Shown: positions 7,162-15,706 of the stretch, in pieces
Layout: the number at the start of each line of letters is the position of its first letter
Position numbering within the stretch: the first letter of the stretch is position 1
DNA from: JAKASV01 sp964595035
GTDB taxonomy: Bacteria > Babelota > Babeliae > Babelales > Vermiphilaceae
Direction of reading: 5' to 3'
Length of the DNA stretch: 15,925 nucleotides
Assembly (NCBI GenBank): GCA_964595035.1
Contig: CAZQNW010000023.1
Location: 1 to 15,925 of the forward strand
Made by a program: the position numbers and the translations under genes
The notes under the pieces: model-generated
The model's database searches: none
What the model was told of the DNA's origin: nothing
The model's input: the letters and a program-made list of their open reading frames with translations, nothing else

Positions 7162-8568
7162 ATGAAAAAAAATTTGATACGAAGCTTCCTTGATGGTATC
7201 AATGATGTACAAATGGGAGAGCGTTATTCGACAATACTCAGATATTTTGGGCCGGAGTTTATAACAAATCTTTTGTTATATTCGCTGCCATTTTTTATTG
7301 ATGCTTATTTTATTGGGCGACTGTCGACGGCAGCATATGCAACGGTTGGTGTTACGAATACATTATTACATTGGTTTGTAAAATTTGCCGAAGCATTTTC
7401 AGTTGCAACGGTTGTTTTAACAGGACAGTTGAATGGTTCTGATGATCGCAAAGGGGCCGGCAAAGTACTGGCGACGTCATTTTGGATTTCGTGCTTTGTA
7501 GGTATGACAATAAGTACGTTGCTTTATTTCGGGGCTCCGATAATTTATTCAGTCTACGGTGTTCCCGATAATATTGCTGTTCTTGGCATCAGTTATTTGC
7601 GCTTTAGAGCAATCGGTTTGTTTTTAATGTTTGTCTATCAGGCATGTGTTGGTTTTCTACGTGGTGTAAAAAATACTCGTATGCCAATGATCAGTTTTGT
7701 TATTGGAACAATAATGTTCATCATATCAGATTACTTGCTCATTTTTGGATGTCCTCATTGTCCTGCGTTGGGTCTTGAAGGGTCTGCTTTGGCTTCGATT
7801 ATTCAATATGCTACAGCAACACTTGTTGTTGTTCTGTATCTTATTGCAGGGCCATATGCTAAATCGTATGCAATTGATCTTTTTGGACATTTTCGTGACC
7901 TGCGTTTTATTAAAAAAATCTTATCTCTCAGTTGGCCTATTATTCTTGATAAGGCGGTAATCCCATTAGCCTACATTTGGCTTATAAGAATATTGAATCC
8001 AATGGGTACGAATGTTATTGCGGCATTTTGTGTTGTGCGTAACATGGAGCAATGTGCATTTTTACCTGCTATAGCATGTGCTCAAGTTATTACATTTCTT
8101 GTAAGCAACGATATCGGTGCCGGTAATTGGCATGGTGTAAAGAGTAACATAAAAAAAGTTCTTTTTGCTGCACTTTGCATGATGTTTTCTATCTTGATTG
8201 TTTTTACCTTATTTCCAAGACCTATTGTGCAGTTGTTTGACAGGCAAAATGATTTTACGGCTTTTGCTGTACATGTATTTCCTGTGATAAGTATTTTTAT
8301 GTTTTTTGATCTTTTCCAGGTTATTTTATCGGGTGCTTTACGGGGTGCTGCTAATGTAAAAGTTGTTATGTTAACCCGTGTAATTGTGCTTTTTGGGTAT
8401 TTCTTTCCTGTCTCATATTTCTTATCAACCTTGGTATTGCCTGATGACATAAAATTTATTTTAATTTATAGTTCTTTTTATCTGAGTAATGCAATTATGA
8501 GTGGTTTTTACATATACCATTTTCGATCGGATCGTTGGAAAAAATACGCAGGGGTGTCAGATGATTAA
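7162..8568 (+). CDS. MATE-family multidrug/cation antiporter
   Basis: This is a 468-residue integral membrane protein with about 12 hydrophobic segments in two similar halves, the layout of MATE transporters. The early segment FFIDAYFIGRLSTAAYATVG followed by VATVVLTGQLNG fits the family pattern (DxxfvGrLs.aalAavg, then a.t.l.gq..G), as does FLRGVKNTRMPM near 167-178. MATE proteins export drugs or metabolites in exchange for Na+ or H+; the substrate cannot be read from sequence. AAAGGAC lies upstream of the ATG. Its last codons overlap the start of gatC by 8 bases, so the two are translationally linked. The linkage to rsmG and gatCA looks like operon packing, not shared function. Confidence 0.88.
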   Translation: MKKNLIRSFLDGINDVQMGERYSTILRYFGPEFITNLLLYSLPFFIDAYFIGRLSTAAYATVGVTNTLLHWFVKFAEAFSVATVVLTGQLNGSDDRKGAGKVLATSFWISCFVGMTISTLLYFGAPIIYSVYGVPDNIAVLGISYLRFRAIGLFLMFVYQACVGFLRGVKNTRMPMISFVIGTIMFIISDYLLIFGCPHCPALGLEGSALASIIQYATATLVVVLYLIAGPYAKSYAIDLFGHFRDLRFIKKILSLSWPIILDKAVIPLAYIWLIRILNPMGTNVIAAFCVVRNMEQCAFLPAIACAQVITFLVSNDIGAGNWHGVKSNIKKVLFAALCMMFSILIVFTLFPRPIVQLFDRQNDFTAFAVHVFPVISIFMFFDLFQVILSGALRGAANVKVVMLTRVIVLFGYFFPVSYFLSTLVLPDDIKFILIYSSFYLSNAIMSGFYIYHFRSDRWKKYAGVSDD

Positions 8569-8836
8569 AATTTCGCGCGAAGAAGTGTTGCATATTGCTT
8601 CTTTATCTCGTATTGAGCTCACCGAAGATGAAATACCGGGAGTAATTAAAGATCTTGAAGAAGTGTTAACGTATGCTTCACGTGTGCAAGAGGTTGCTGC
8701 TGAAGCACCTGCATACGATAAAAATATTAATGTATATCGTGATGATACTATAGTTGCAACAGATCCTAATCCAATTTTGGCGAATGTTCCAAAACGTGAA
8801 GAAAATTACGTGGTGGTTCCTGTTGTTTTAGAATAA
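8561..8836 (+). CDS. gatC: Asp/Glu-tRNA amidotransferase subunit C
   Basis: GatC is the small subunit that wraps around GatA and GatB in the GatCAB amidotransferase, which turns misacylated Glu-tRNA(Gln) and/or Asp-tRNA(Asn) into the correct aminoacyl-tRNAs. The 91-residue protein has the family's start (ISREEVLHIASLSRIELTEDE), the mid-region helix and loop, and a C-terminus with DDTIVATDP and NVPKREENYVVVP, like the usual LR.D.v......aP...dg.f.vP. The start is ATG 8561, with a GGGG run 6-7 bases upstream; an in-frame ATG at 8501 would add 20 residues lying inside the MATE gene that do not fit the family. gatA follows after 33 bases. Confidence 0.93.
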   Translation: MIKISREEVLHIASLSRIELTEDEIPGVIKDLEEVLTYASRVQEVAAEAPAYDKNINVYRDDTIVATDPNPILANVPKREENYVVVPVVLE

Positions 8837-8856
8837 CGATGAATATTTATGCGCTT

Positions 8857-8862
8857 GAGGAG
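8857..8862 (+). promoter_or_regulatory. Ribosome binding site that decides the gatA start
   Basis: GAGGAG, 7 bases before ATG 8870. It lies downstream of the earlier in-frame start codon at 8849, which is therefore unlikely to be used. Confidence 0.7.
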
Positions 8863-8869
8863 CATTTGT

Positions 8870-10312
8870 ATGAAGAATATAGCATTCGCAACGATTAAAG
8901 AGCTGCGGCATCTCTTAGATACTAAGGAAATTACAGCAGCTGAACTTCTTGACTATACAATAAAACGGTTTGAACAGTTTGATGGTGACCTTGGCTCCGC
9001 GCTTGAACTTTTTGAAAAAAAGTCTGTGCTTGCAGATGCTGCTCAAGAAGGAGCCTTGGCGGGTATTCCTTGTCTTATAAAAGATATAATTGCTCAAAAA
9101 GGGCGTAAACTTACATGTGCTTCAAAAATTCTTTCCGGATTTACCTCAACAATTGATGCTACAGCCGTTTCAAGAATTAAAGCAGCAGGAGGCCTTTTAG
9201 TTGGTCGTGCCAATTGTGATGAATTTGCAATGGGTAGTTCTAACGAAACATCTGCATATAAAATAGTGAAAAATCCTTGGGATCATTCACGCGTTCCCGG
9301 AGGGTCAAGCGGAGGCTCAATAGCAGCTGTAGCAGCAGGATTAGTTCCCTATGCTCTTGGAACAGAAACTGGTGGTTCTGTTCGTCAGCCTGCGGCATTC
9401 TGTGGCATTGTTGGTTCAAAGCCAACATATGGATTAATTTCGCGTTATGGTTTAGTTGCATATGCTTCATCGTTGGATCAAGTTGGTGTTGCAACGCGTA
9501 CTGTATACGATAATGCATTAGTTTTTTCTGTCATTGCAGGACAAGATGCATGCGATTCTTCAACATTGCCGGTAGCCCAAAAAGATTATACAGCTACACT
9601 TGATGGAACATTGTCAAAAGGGCTTGTTATTGGTGTACTTGATGATGCATTGCACGCGGAAGGTGTCGATCCTGAAGTTACACAAGCTATTGAACAGGCC
9701 TTAAAAGAGCTTGAAAAACTTGGTGCTAAAATCAAACGAGTTTCGTTGCCTGTTCTTGATTATGGTATAGCCGCATATGTCATTTTAAGCCGTGCTGAAG
9801 CTGCGTCTAACCTGTCTAAGTTTGATGGAGTTCGCTATGGGGATCGTGTGCTTGAAGCCCAAACACTTGAAGAAATGTATTGTAAGACACGTCATAATGG
9901 ATTTGGCAGTGAAGTACGACGTCGCATATTGGTAGGGAATTATGTATTATCAGCAGGTCACGCAGCAGAATTTTATGATAATGCTAAGAAAGTTCAGAAC
10001 CTTATTCGTCAAGGATTTTTAGATTTATTTAAGGATGTGAATGTGCTTGTTATGCCTGTAACTCCTACTCCGGCTTTTAAAATTGGTGGCATCACAAATC
10101 CATTACAGATGGACTTGCAAGATTACTTTACCTGTCCAATTAATGTTGCGGGAATTCCGGCAGTTTCTGTTCCATGCGGATTTACAAAGAATAATCTGCC
10201 TATTGGATTTCAATTTGTAGGGCCACACTTGTCGGAAGAGTTGCTCTTTAAAACTGCTCATGCGTATGAACAAGCCACTTCTTGGCATACGATGCATCCT
10301 GAAGGTTATTAA
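8870..10312 (+). CDS. gatA: Asp/Glu-tRNA amidotransferase subunit A
   Basis: GatA is the amidase subunit that releases ammonia from glutamine (or asparagine) for GatB to amidate the tRNA-bound acid. The 480 residues carry the amidase signature with the full Ser-cisSer-Lys triad: K71 in LIKDI, S146 in PGGSSGGS and S170 in TETGGSVRQPA. Their spacing matches that known for Staphylococcus GatA (79/154/178) with a constant shift of eight. GSKPTYGLISRYGL and the C-terminal NVAGIPAVSVPCGF also fit. The start is ATG 8870, chosen for the GAGGAG 7 bases upstream. It follows gatC by 33 bases. gatB is not within the window. No clear terminator follows; a perfect TATAAT at 10337-10342 may serve the next gene. 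Confidence 0.95.
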   Translation: MKNIAFATIKELRHLLDTKEITAAELLDYTIKRFEQFDGDLGSALELFEKKSVLADAAQEGALAGIPCLIKDIIAQKGRKLTCASKILSGFTSTIDATAVSRIKAAGGLLVGRANCDEFAMGSSNETSAYKIVKNPWDHSRVPGGSSGGSIAAVAAGLVPYALGTETGGSVRQPAAFCGIVGSKPTYGLISRYGLVAYASSLDQVGVATRTVYDNALVFSVIAGQDACDSSTLPVAQKDYTATLDGTLSKGLVIGVLDDALHAEGVDPEVTQAIEQALKELEKLGAKIKRVSLPVLDYGIAAYVILSRAEAASNLSKFDGVRYGDRVLEAQTLEEMYCKTRHNGFGSEVRRRILVGNYVLSAGHAAEFYDNAKKVQNLIRQGFLDLFKDVNVLVMPVTPTPAFKIGGITNPLQMDLQDYFTCPINVAGIPAVSVPCGFTKNNLPIGFQFVGPHLSEELLFKTAHAYEQATSWHTMHPEGY

Positions 10313-10449
10313 TACAAAAAAAGATCTGTAAATATCTATAATTACCATGTAGATTGAGCTTATATTGGCATGCCCATTGATTTCTCTTTGCGGCATTTGC
10401 TAACCTGTTGTCAGGGTTAGAGGGATTGTCTCAATAGGGGGACAAGGGC

Positions 10450-11280
10450 ATGCGTACTATACACTTGAAATTAGCATTACTGTTTTTATTTTTCTTGATT
10501 GACGAATTAGTCGCAACGCCCTTAAGGCAGCCAAGTTTAAACAATTTTCAGTGGCAGCCCTATGCAAAAAAGCATAGGGATCCTTTTTTCGTATCCATCG
10601 TAAAGGATATGGGGCTTACTGTTAAAAATCTTTTTAATTGGGATTCATATAAGATTGTTGCGACGATGTTCCCTTTGGTATTAGCCAGTCGCATGACTGA
10701 TGAATGTATACAACGTAACTTTTATGATCCTTGTCACCATAAAAATATTCATCAGTTGCCTCATTGGACCTATAAAGCTGCTGACTATGCTATTTATCTT
10801 CCTGTTGCTGGTCTTGGGAGTTTATTGTTTTTAGGGCCAACACATGATATGCGCACAGCGGGGCGTGTATTTTTAGCAGGAATTCCCTTTGTATGGGTAG
10901 GGAAAGATATAATCAAAAAATGTAAAACAGATATCAATAAACGTCCTTGGAATGAGTATTTCAGTTGTCATCATAGAAACTATGGTGGATTTCCGTCCGG
11001 GCATATGGCAGCTTCTATGTACATGACATTATTCTGGGGCCTGCGTTACGGATATAGCTTTGCTATTCCATTGGGAATATGCTCAGCATTTATTGGTGTT
11101 GCGTATCTTACAAGCAATAGACATTACCTTTCACAACTTGTTGGTGGTGCTGCATGGGGTGCTTTATGGGCTTACGCAAGTTCAAAAGTTGTAGATCATG
11201 ACCTTAAAAAAGATTATGAATTTAATCTGCGTTTAAATGCTCGTGGAGCTCCTGAAATTGAGATTGCCTGTATTTTTTAA
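10450..11280 (+). CDS. PAP2-like membrane phosphatase, active site partly altered
   Basis: This 276-residue protein has an N-terminal signal or anchor segment (LKLALLFLFFLIDEL, 6-20) and several further hydrophobic segments. It has the PSGH motif of the PAP2 phosphatase superfamily (FPSGHMAAS, 181-189). Upstream, KTDINKRP (159-166) resembles motif 1, but the Lys-to-Arg spacing is not the usual K-x6-RP. Downstream, NRHYLSQLVGG aligns with motif 3: H225 is kept, the usual Asp four residues later is Gln (Q229), and the Arg six residues before the His is missing. PAP2 enzymes remove phosphate from lipids such as phosphatidic acid or undecaprenyl diphosphate. Here the fold is likely but activity is less certain. 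The gene stands alone, with about 137 bases of leader. The ATG is preceded by a weak GGGGGACAAGGGC. Confidence 0.75.
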   Translation: MRTIHLKLALLFLFFLIDELVATPLRQPSLNNFQWQPYAKKHRDPFFVSIVKDMGLTVKNLFNWDSYKIVATMFPLVLASRMTDECIQRNFYDPCHHKNIHQLPHWTYKAADYAIYLPVAGLGSLLFLGPTHDMRTAGRVFLAGIPFVWVGKDIIKKCKTDINKRPWNEYFSCHHRNYGGFPSGHMAASMYMTLFWGLRYGYSFAIPLGICSAFIGVAYLTSNRHYLSQLVGGAAWGALWAYASSKVVDHDLKKDYEFNLRLNARGAPEIEIACIF

Positions 11281-11619
11281 GCTTGTTTTTTGTGAGTAAA
11301 TTATATCAAACCATGTTTGCAGAGCGTACGCAATAGGGTTGTGTCATTTGCAATTAATACTTGTTGAATCTGCTCCATGTCGTAATAAATTATCCCGTAT
11401 TTTGATAGATGATGCATAATGAAGTGGTGTATTGCCGTGTATGTCCGCTTTATTAGGATTTGCTCCATGACGTAGTAGATAAAGAGTCATCCATACATTT
11501 GACAGCATATCAGCGATGTGAAGTGGCGTTATGAGCAATGCATCATTAGGATTTATATGTATAGAGTTAACTGTTTTCTTATGTGATTTAGAAGGTTGAA
11601 GGTATCTATCAAATTTTTC
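11281..11619 (-). pseudogene. Decayed ankyrin-repeat gene
   Basis: On the minus strand a frame is open from 11619 (after a TAG at 11620-11622) to a TGA at 11344-11346, without any ATG. It encodes two clear ankyrin repeats, with TPLHIADML, LLRHGANPNKADIHGN, TPLHYASS and LLRHGADSTSINCK. After the TGA the same frame continues with HNPIAYALQTWF, which is the start of a third repeat. The TGA stands where ankyrin repeats normally have Gly, so a single change of GGA to TGA explains it. The only start in the intact part is a TTG at 11536-11538 with no ribosome binding site (64 codons). I read it as a gene that lost both its start and its downstream end. Intact ankyrin proteins in such bacteria are usually thought to act on host proteins. 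Confidence 0.65.
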
Positions 11620-11677
11620 CTAATCTGGCATACTTGTACTATATATCGTTATAAATCCCTTAATTAATGTTAAAGAT

Positions 11678-12640
11678 ATGAATTATTGGAATACGCCTTT
11701 TTATATTAGATCGTACTCATTTAGTCGTTTTGTCGGCAGTCCTTTGGATGGGGTTACAAATAGACCGTTTCGACAAGCAGTTCGTTTGTTTTCTCCTCAT
11801 GCTCTTATGTATACCGAGATATGTCATTGCGATACAATTGTACACTGCGATCCTAAGAGCTGGGGGCTGCAGGTTGGTGAAGAGCAGATTAATTTCCAAA
11901 TGAGTGCTGCTGATACTACATATATTGAGCGGGCATGTGAGCGTGTCTGTGAGGCTGGTGTGCGTATGGTTGATATTAATATTGGCTGTCCGGCTAAATC
12001 AGTTATACATAAGGGTGCAGGCTCAGCATTGATGGCTGATGTACCAAGGCTAAAAGAAGTTATTACGTTATTCAGAGCATGTTTGCCTATTCCTTTAACG
12101 GTAAAAATGCGTGCCGGCTTTAAAGATCATAATGCGCGTGACATAGCATGTATGCTTGAAGATCTCGGCGTTGATGCTTTGTGCATCCACCCACGGTTAC
12201 AGTCTCAAGGGTTTTCAGGGGATCCTGACTATGCAATTGTTGCTGATATAAAACAGAATGTCGGTATACCGGTACTTGTCTCCGGAGGGATTACTAACAG
12301 TGCGATTGCACGTTCAGTGTATGAAATTACAGGTGTTGACGGATTTTTGATAGGTAGGGCGTTGCTGGGCCGTCCCTGGTTGTTACATCAACTTGAGGTT
12401 GAGACGCAAGGGGGGAGATGTGATATCGATCGTTGCTGCATACAAGACGTGATGATGAAACATCTTGAGTTCTTGTGCGCGTGGTTTGGTCCTAGCCGAG
12501 GTCTTGCTTATTTCAAAAAACATCTTAAAGAATATGCCGCACAATTAGGATTGAGCAAAGAGGAAAATATAGACCTATTATCAAGTTCGTCTATGGAGCA
12601 GTTTTATGAACGTTGGAACATGCTTAAACCTGCTTTATAA
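11678..12640 (+). CDS. dus: tRNA-dihydrouridine synthase (first of two tandem copies)
   Basis: Dus enzymes reduce uridines in tRNA D-loops with FMN and NADPH. Visible are the FMN-binding start SPLDGVTNRPFR (21-32), the catalytic Cys C104 in NIGCPAKSVI, K143 in TVKMRAGF, and H171/R173 in IHPRLQSQ. The C-terminal GRALLGRPWL (227-236) is the second FMN/phosphate region. The 320-residue length is normal. The usual HGRTxxQ reads HPRLQSQ, and the usual nGDI reads SGGI; the tandem copy shares both changes. The start ATG has only a weak AAAG upstream but aligns exactly with the start of the second copy (MNYWN against MSYWN). Which uridine it modifies is unknown. It is followed by the second copy after 65 bases. 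Confidence 0.92.
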   Translation: MNYWNTPFYIRSYSFSRFVGSPLDGVTNRPFRQAVRLFSPHALMYTEICHCDTIVHCDPKSWGLQVGEEQINFQMSAADTTYIERACERVCEAGVRMVDINIGCPAKSVIHKGAGSALMADVPRLKEVITLFRACLPIPLTVKMRAGFKDHNARDIACMLEDLGVDALCIHPRLQSQGFSGDPDYAIVADIKQNVGIPVLVSGGITNSAIARSVYEITGVDGFLIGRALLGRPWLLHQLEVETQGGRCDIDRCCIQDVMMKHLEFLCAWFGPSRGLAYFKKHLKEYAAQLGLSKEENIDLLSSSSMEQFYERWNMLKPAL

Positions 12641-12705
12641 TATTTTCTATAAAGCTCGATTATTTTTAATTACTGGTTGAATAGCATTGTGCATGATAGG
12701 ATAGT

Positions 12706-13668
12706 ATGAGTTATTGGAATTGCCCGTTAAGCATTGGTACATTATCAGTTCCTCGTTTTATTGGTGGTCCGCTTGACCAGTTAACTGATGCTCCTTTTCG
12801 TCTTGTGACGCGTATGTTTTGTGAATCAGCGCTTTTGTATACTGAAATCAGGCACGTTGCTGCTGTTGTTAATATGCCGCGAGCTCGTTTGGCAATCGAC
12901 AAAAAGGCTCGTCCTCTTAATTTTCAGATGACCGCAAGTAGTACCGAATATATTGCCCAAGCTTGCGAAATTGTACTTGATCAAGGGGTTGATGCAGTCG
13001 ATCTTAACATAGGCTGTCCTGCAAGTAATGTAATTAATTGCGGGTCAGGGTCAGCTCTTATGGGTGATATACCAAGACTAACAGCAGTTCTTAAAGAATT
13101 TCGTGCATGTTTACCATGTCCTTTTACGGTAAAAATGCGCGCGGGTTTTAAAGAATATAACGCGGAAGATGTTGCTCGCTTATGTCAAGATTGTGGCGTT
13201 GATGCGTTGGTAGTTCACCCTCGTCTACAGAAACAAAAATTTCGTGGTACACCTGATTATAGTATTGTAGCTGCGGTAAAAAATGCGGTTTCGATTCCTG
13301 TTATGGTATCCGGTGGCATCAAAACATTTCAAGATGCTCATGCGGTACATGAATTAACGGGCGTTGATGGCTTTTTAATTGGCAGGGCGCAATTGGGAGC
13401 ACCATGGCTATTGCGTCAATTGAATGACAAGGCGGTTGGCAAAGAATATATTCTTGATCCGGAACATGTATATAATGCGATGTCTGAACATGTGCAGCTG
13501 TTACGAACGTATTATGCTTATAAAGGGCTTACATTGGCTAAGCGTCATATTGGCTACTATCTTAAAGGCAAGGAACACGCCAAGTTGATGCGAAAAAAGT
13601 TGCATGTTAGTATGACGTGGGAAGATATGTTTAGGTTGGTTGACGAGCTGTATAAAGGGTCTCTATGA
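12706..13668 (+). CDS. dus: tRNA-dihydrouridine synthase (second of two tandem copies)
   Basis: This paralogue of the preceding gene has the same length (320 residues) and aligns with it without gaps over roughly the first 238 residues. The catalytic residues are at identical positions: C104 in NIGCPASNVI, K143 in TVKMRAGF, H171 and R173 in VHPRLQKQ. The FMN-site start is GPLDQLTDAPFR. The C-terminal helical domain, which contacts tRNA, differs much more between the two copies, which suggests different target uridines (inference). AGGA lies about 5 bases before the ATG. Its TGA overlaps the ATG of mreC as ATGA, so mreC translation is probably coupled to it. Confidence 0.92.
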   Translation: MSYWNCPLSIGTLSVPRFIGGPLDQLTDAPFRLVTRMFCESALLYTEIRHVAAVVNMPRARLAIDKKARPLNFQMTASSTEYIAQACEIVLDQGVDAVDLNIGCPASNVINCGSGSALMGDIPRLTAVLKEFRACLPCPFTVKMRAGFKEYNAEDVARLCQDCGVDALVVHPRLQKQKFRGTPDYSIVAAVKNAVSIPVMVSGGIKTFQDAHAVHELTGVDGFLIGRAQLGAPWLLRQLNDKAVGKEYILDPEHVYNAMSEHVQLLRTYYAYKGLTLAKRHIGYYLKGKEHAKLMRKKLHVSMTWEDMFRLVDELYKGSL

Positions 13669-14519
13669 GTGGTAAAAAAAGAGGGTCATTTTTTTGGATA
13701 GTGATGATTATCTGTACAGTACTTGGTATACGTCTATGGTATACACGATCACCGGGTATCCTTGAACGTTATTCTTCATATGCATTATATCCTTTTCTTG
13801 TCTTAAATCATCGTGTTGTTGAACCTATGCGCACTTGGCTTACAAAACGGCATACGATGAAACAACTTGAAGAAGCTGTAACTACATTGCAGGCAGAACG
13901 TGATGATCTTATGGCGGATGTTATAGAATTGCGTTCTCAGATACGCTATGCCGGTGATATCAAAGAGCTTGTGGAATCAAATAAGCCATTAGCCGATAGT
14001 ACGGTATGCATTGCTCACGTTATAGCAAAGAATTTTTCTGACCAAGGCTATTTCTTGCTCATAGATGCGGGTACGTCACGGGGGGTTGAACCTGATATGG
14101 TTGTTGTATACAAGCAATGTCTCGTTGGCAAGGTAACCGAAGTGTATCCTTGGTATAGCAAGGTTGTAACGATTCATGACGCCACATGCAAGGTTGCTGC
14201 TACCTGTATTACAAGTAAGGCAATAGGGATACACGAAGGACGCAATAATAAAGATATTACCGCTCTTAATTATGTTAGCCATTTGGACTCGGTATGTGTT
14301 GGAGATTATATAATTTCGAGTGGTCAAGGGCTTGTGTTTCCACGAGGGCTAGGTATAGGCCAAATTACCGCATGTCGTCAAGAAGGGCTCTTTCATATAA
14401 TAGATGTTAAACCTTTTGTTGATGTTGCTACGTTAGAATATTGTGCGGTTGTGCGTCGCGGTACGGGTTATGAAGCACATGTAACGCGTCAAGCAAATGA
14501 TAATGCCTCAGTATCGTGA
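13665..14519 (+). CDS. mreC: Rod shape-determining protein MreC
   Basis: MreC is a membrane-anchored scaffold of the elongasome that links cytoplasmic MreB to cell-wall synthases. The 284 residues show the family order: a short basic cytoplasmic tail, one membrane segment (FFWIVMIICTVLGIRLW, 9-25), a coiled coil (about 62-98, rich in Leu, Glu and Gln), then the beta-rich periplasmic domain with IAKNFSDQGYFLLIDAGTSR, GVEPDMVVVY and the late SGQGLVFPRGLGIGQI. It overlaps the preceding dus gene by 4 bases (ATGA). mreB and mreD are not adjacent, which is unusual because mreBCD are often together. It meets sppA tail to tail with only 17 bases between, and I see no hairpin terminator there. Confidence 0.9.
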   Translation: MSGKKRGSFFWIVMIICTVLGIRLWYTRSPGILERYSSYALYPFLVLNHRVVEPMRTWLTKRHTMKQLEEAVTTLQAERDDLMADVIELRSQIRYAGDIKELVESNKPLADSTVCIAHVIAKNFSDQGYFLLIDAGTSRGVEPDMVVVYKQCLVGKVTEVYPWYSKVVTIHDATCKVAATCITSKAIGIHEGRNNKDITALNYVSHLDSVCVGDYIISSGQGLVFPRGLGIGQITACRQEGLFHIIDVKPFVDVATLEYCAVVRRGTGYEAHVTRQANDNASVS

Positions 14520-14536
14520 TAATACACGTATGTAGT

Positions 14537-15463
14537 TTAACCAAGGATTGTGCTTGTATAGCGTTGGCGTACATAGTTTGCAAGGTGTGTTACAAAACTT
14601 GTAAACATAGCATTTTCTTGGCCCTGTACTTCATTGCCTGAAAATAAATTCCAGAAGCTTACGCGTTGTGGCGGGTATATCCATTCAATCTTTCCTTCAA
14701 AGCCGGCAAGCCTTTTAAGTGCCTTTTCTGCGTTACTGAATGAACCAATTTCATCGATAAGCCCGATCTTTTTTGCTTGTTGCCCGGTAAAAATTTTTCC
14801 TTCGGCCCATTCTTTTGCATTATCAATGGATAATTTTCGTTGTTCGCTTACTTCGCTTACGAATTGAGCGTAGGCATCATCAGTGATACTTTGTAGTAGT
14901 GCTTTCTCTTGTGATGTTATTTCAACAAAAGGATTGGTTGCATTTTTAAATTCACCGGCCTTTATAGGTGTATATTTTATTTTGAATTCTTCAAGAAGAT
15001 CTTTGAGGCTAAACAAATAAGGCAAACTTGCACCAATGCTTCCTATAAGAGCGGAACCAGGGGCAACAATATAATCTGCTGCGCACGCAATATTATAACC
15101 ACCGGAAGCACACATATTTTCAACAAGAACGACGACTGGCTTGGGATTTTCTTGTTTTAACGTTTTGAGTTCATTAAAGATAGCTTGGCTTGTACCGGAA
15201 GCGCCTCCCGGGCATTCCATCCTAATTAGAATTGCTTTGATATTTTTATCGCTAAAATATGCGCGTAATTTTTTACAATATGTTTCTGATTCATATAAAA
15301 CGCCCTTGATAGGCAGTACACCTACGTGTGCGCGTGCTTCAATTATACGTCTATATTGCTTTACAATACTTTCTATGATGGGTGGGGTAAACTGAATGAT
15401 AACGAGAAGAAAAAAAATATTTTTAAGAATGTCAGAAAATGACATCTGGGCTCTTTTATCCAT
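14537..15463 (-). CDS. sppA: Signal peptide peptidase SppA-like S49 protease
   Basis: This is a membrane-anchored serine protease that degrades leftover signal peptides. It has an N-terminal membrane segment (ILKNIFFLLVIIQFTPPII, 12-30) and a single S49 domain, so it is the short (308-residue) form rather than the duplicated E. coli form. The nucleophile is S120 in MCASGGYNIACAAD. The general-base lysine is K173 in AGEFKNATNPF. RMECPGGASG (81-90) is the conserved substrate-side loop, and EGKIFTGQQAKKIGLIDEIG is the usual late motif. ATG 15461-15463 is chosen because AAAAGGA lies 9 bases upstream. A TTG two codons earlier (15467-15469) sits too near that site, only 3 bases away. It is transcribed divergently from the tRNA cluster and converges on mreC. 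Confidence 0.93.
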   Translation of the reverse strand: MDKRAQMSFSDILKNIFFLLVIIQFTPPIIESIVKQYRRIIEARAHVGVLPIKGVLYESETYCKKLRAYFSDKNIKAILIRMECPGGASGTSQAIFNELKTLKQENPKPVVVLVENMCASGGYNIACAADYIVAPGSALIGSIGASLPYLFSLKDLLEEFKIKYTPIKAGEFKNATNPFVEITSQEKALLQSITDDAYAQFVSEVSEQRKLSIDNAKEWAEGKIFTGQQAKKIGLIDEIGSFSNAEKALKRLAGFEGKIEWIYPPQRVSFWNLFSGNEVQGQENAMFTSFVTHLANYVRQRYTSTILG

Positions 15464-15554
15464 GTTCAACGTTCCTTTTTTATTGGATAGATATCTATTC
15501 GAGGATTAGTCTACATAATAATGATGATTGGGATAAAGAATTTGCATGATTATT

Positions 15555-15583
15555 TTGACTTTCATCGCTAGTTCATTTAGAAT
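15555..15583 (+). promoter_or_regulatory. Sigma70-like promoter of the tRNA cluster
   Basis: TTGACT (15555-15560), a 17-base spacer, then TAGAAT (15578-15583). Transcription would start near 15590, about 16 bases before tRNA-Val. It is the best promoter match in the window. Confidence 0.7.
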
Positions 15584-15605
15584 TTTAGTGTCTTGAATTG
15601 AAATG

Positions 15606-15681
15606 GGGCGGTTAGCTCAGTTGGTAGAGCATCAGTCTTACAAACTGGGGGTCGCAGGTTCGAGTCTTGCACCGCCCACCA
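15606..15681 (+). tRNA. tRNA-Val, anticodon TAC
   Basis: A full cloverleaf: acceptor GGGCGGT pairs with ACCGCCC, the D arm is GCTC/GAGC, and the anticodon stem TCAGT/ACTGG carries the loop CTTACAA (anticodon TAC). The T arm contains TTCGAGT. The discriminator is A and CCA is encoded. It is the first of three tRNAs and reads GTA and probably other Val codons. Confidence 0.97.
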
Positions 15682-15706
15682 CTATTCAAGCTTCAGATTG
15701 ACATGT

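Noticed and set aside
8082..8450. 122-codon minus-strand open frame
   Set aside because: It is antisense to the MATE gene, with no family resemblance or start signal.
10395..10425. Inverted repeat CTAACC/GGTTAG before the PAP2-like gene, considered as a terminator or riboswitch stem
   Set aside because: It is a short stem with a bulge and no T tract, and no other conserved riboswitch elements are visible.
11344..11346. UGA read as glycine or selenocysteine, which would make the ankyrin gene intact
   Set aside because: TGA is the natural stop of the first gene, of the second dus and of mreC, and no long intact gene here contains an internal TGA. A nonsense mutation is the simpler explanation.
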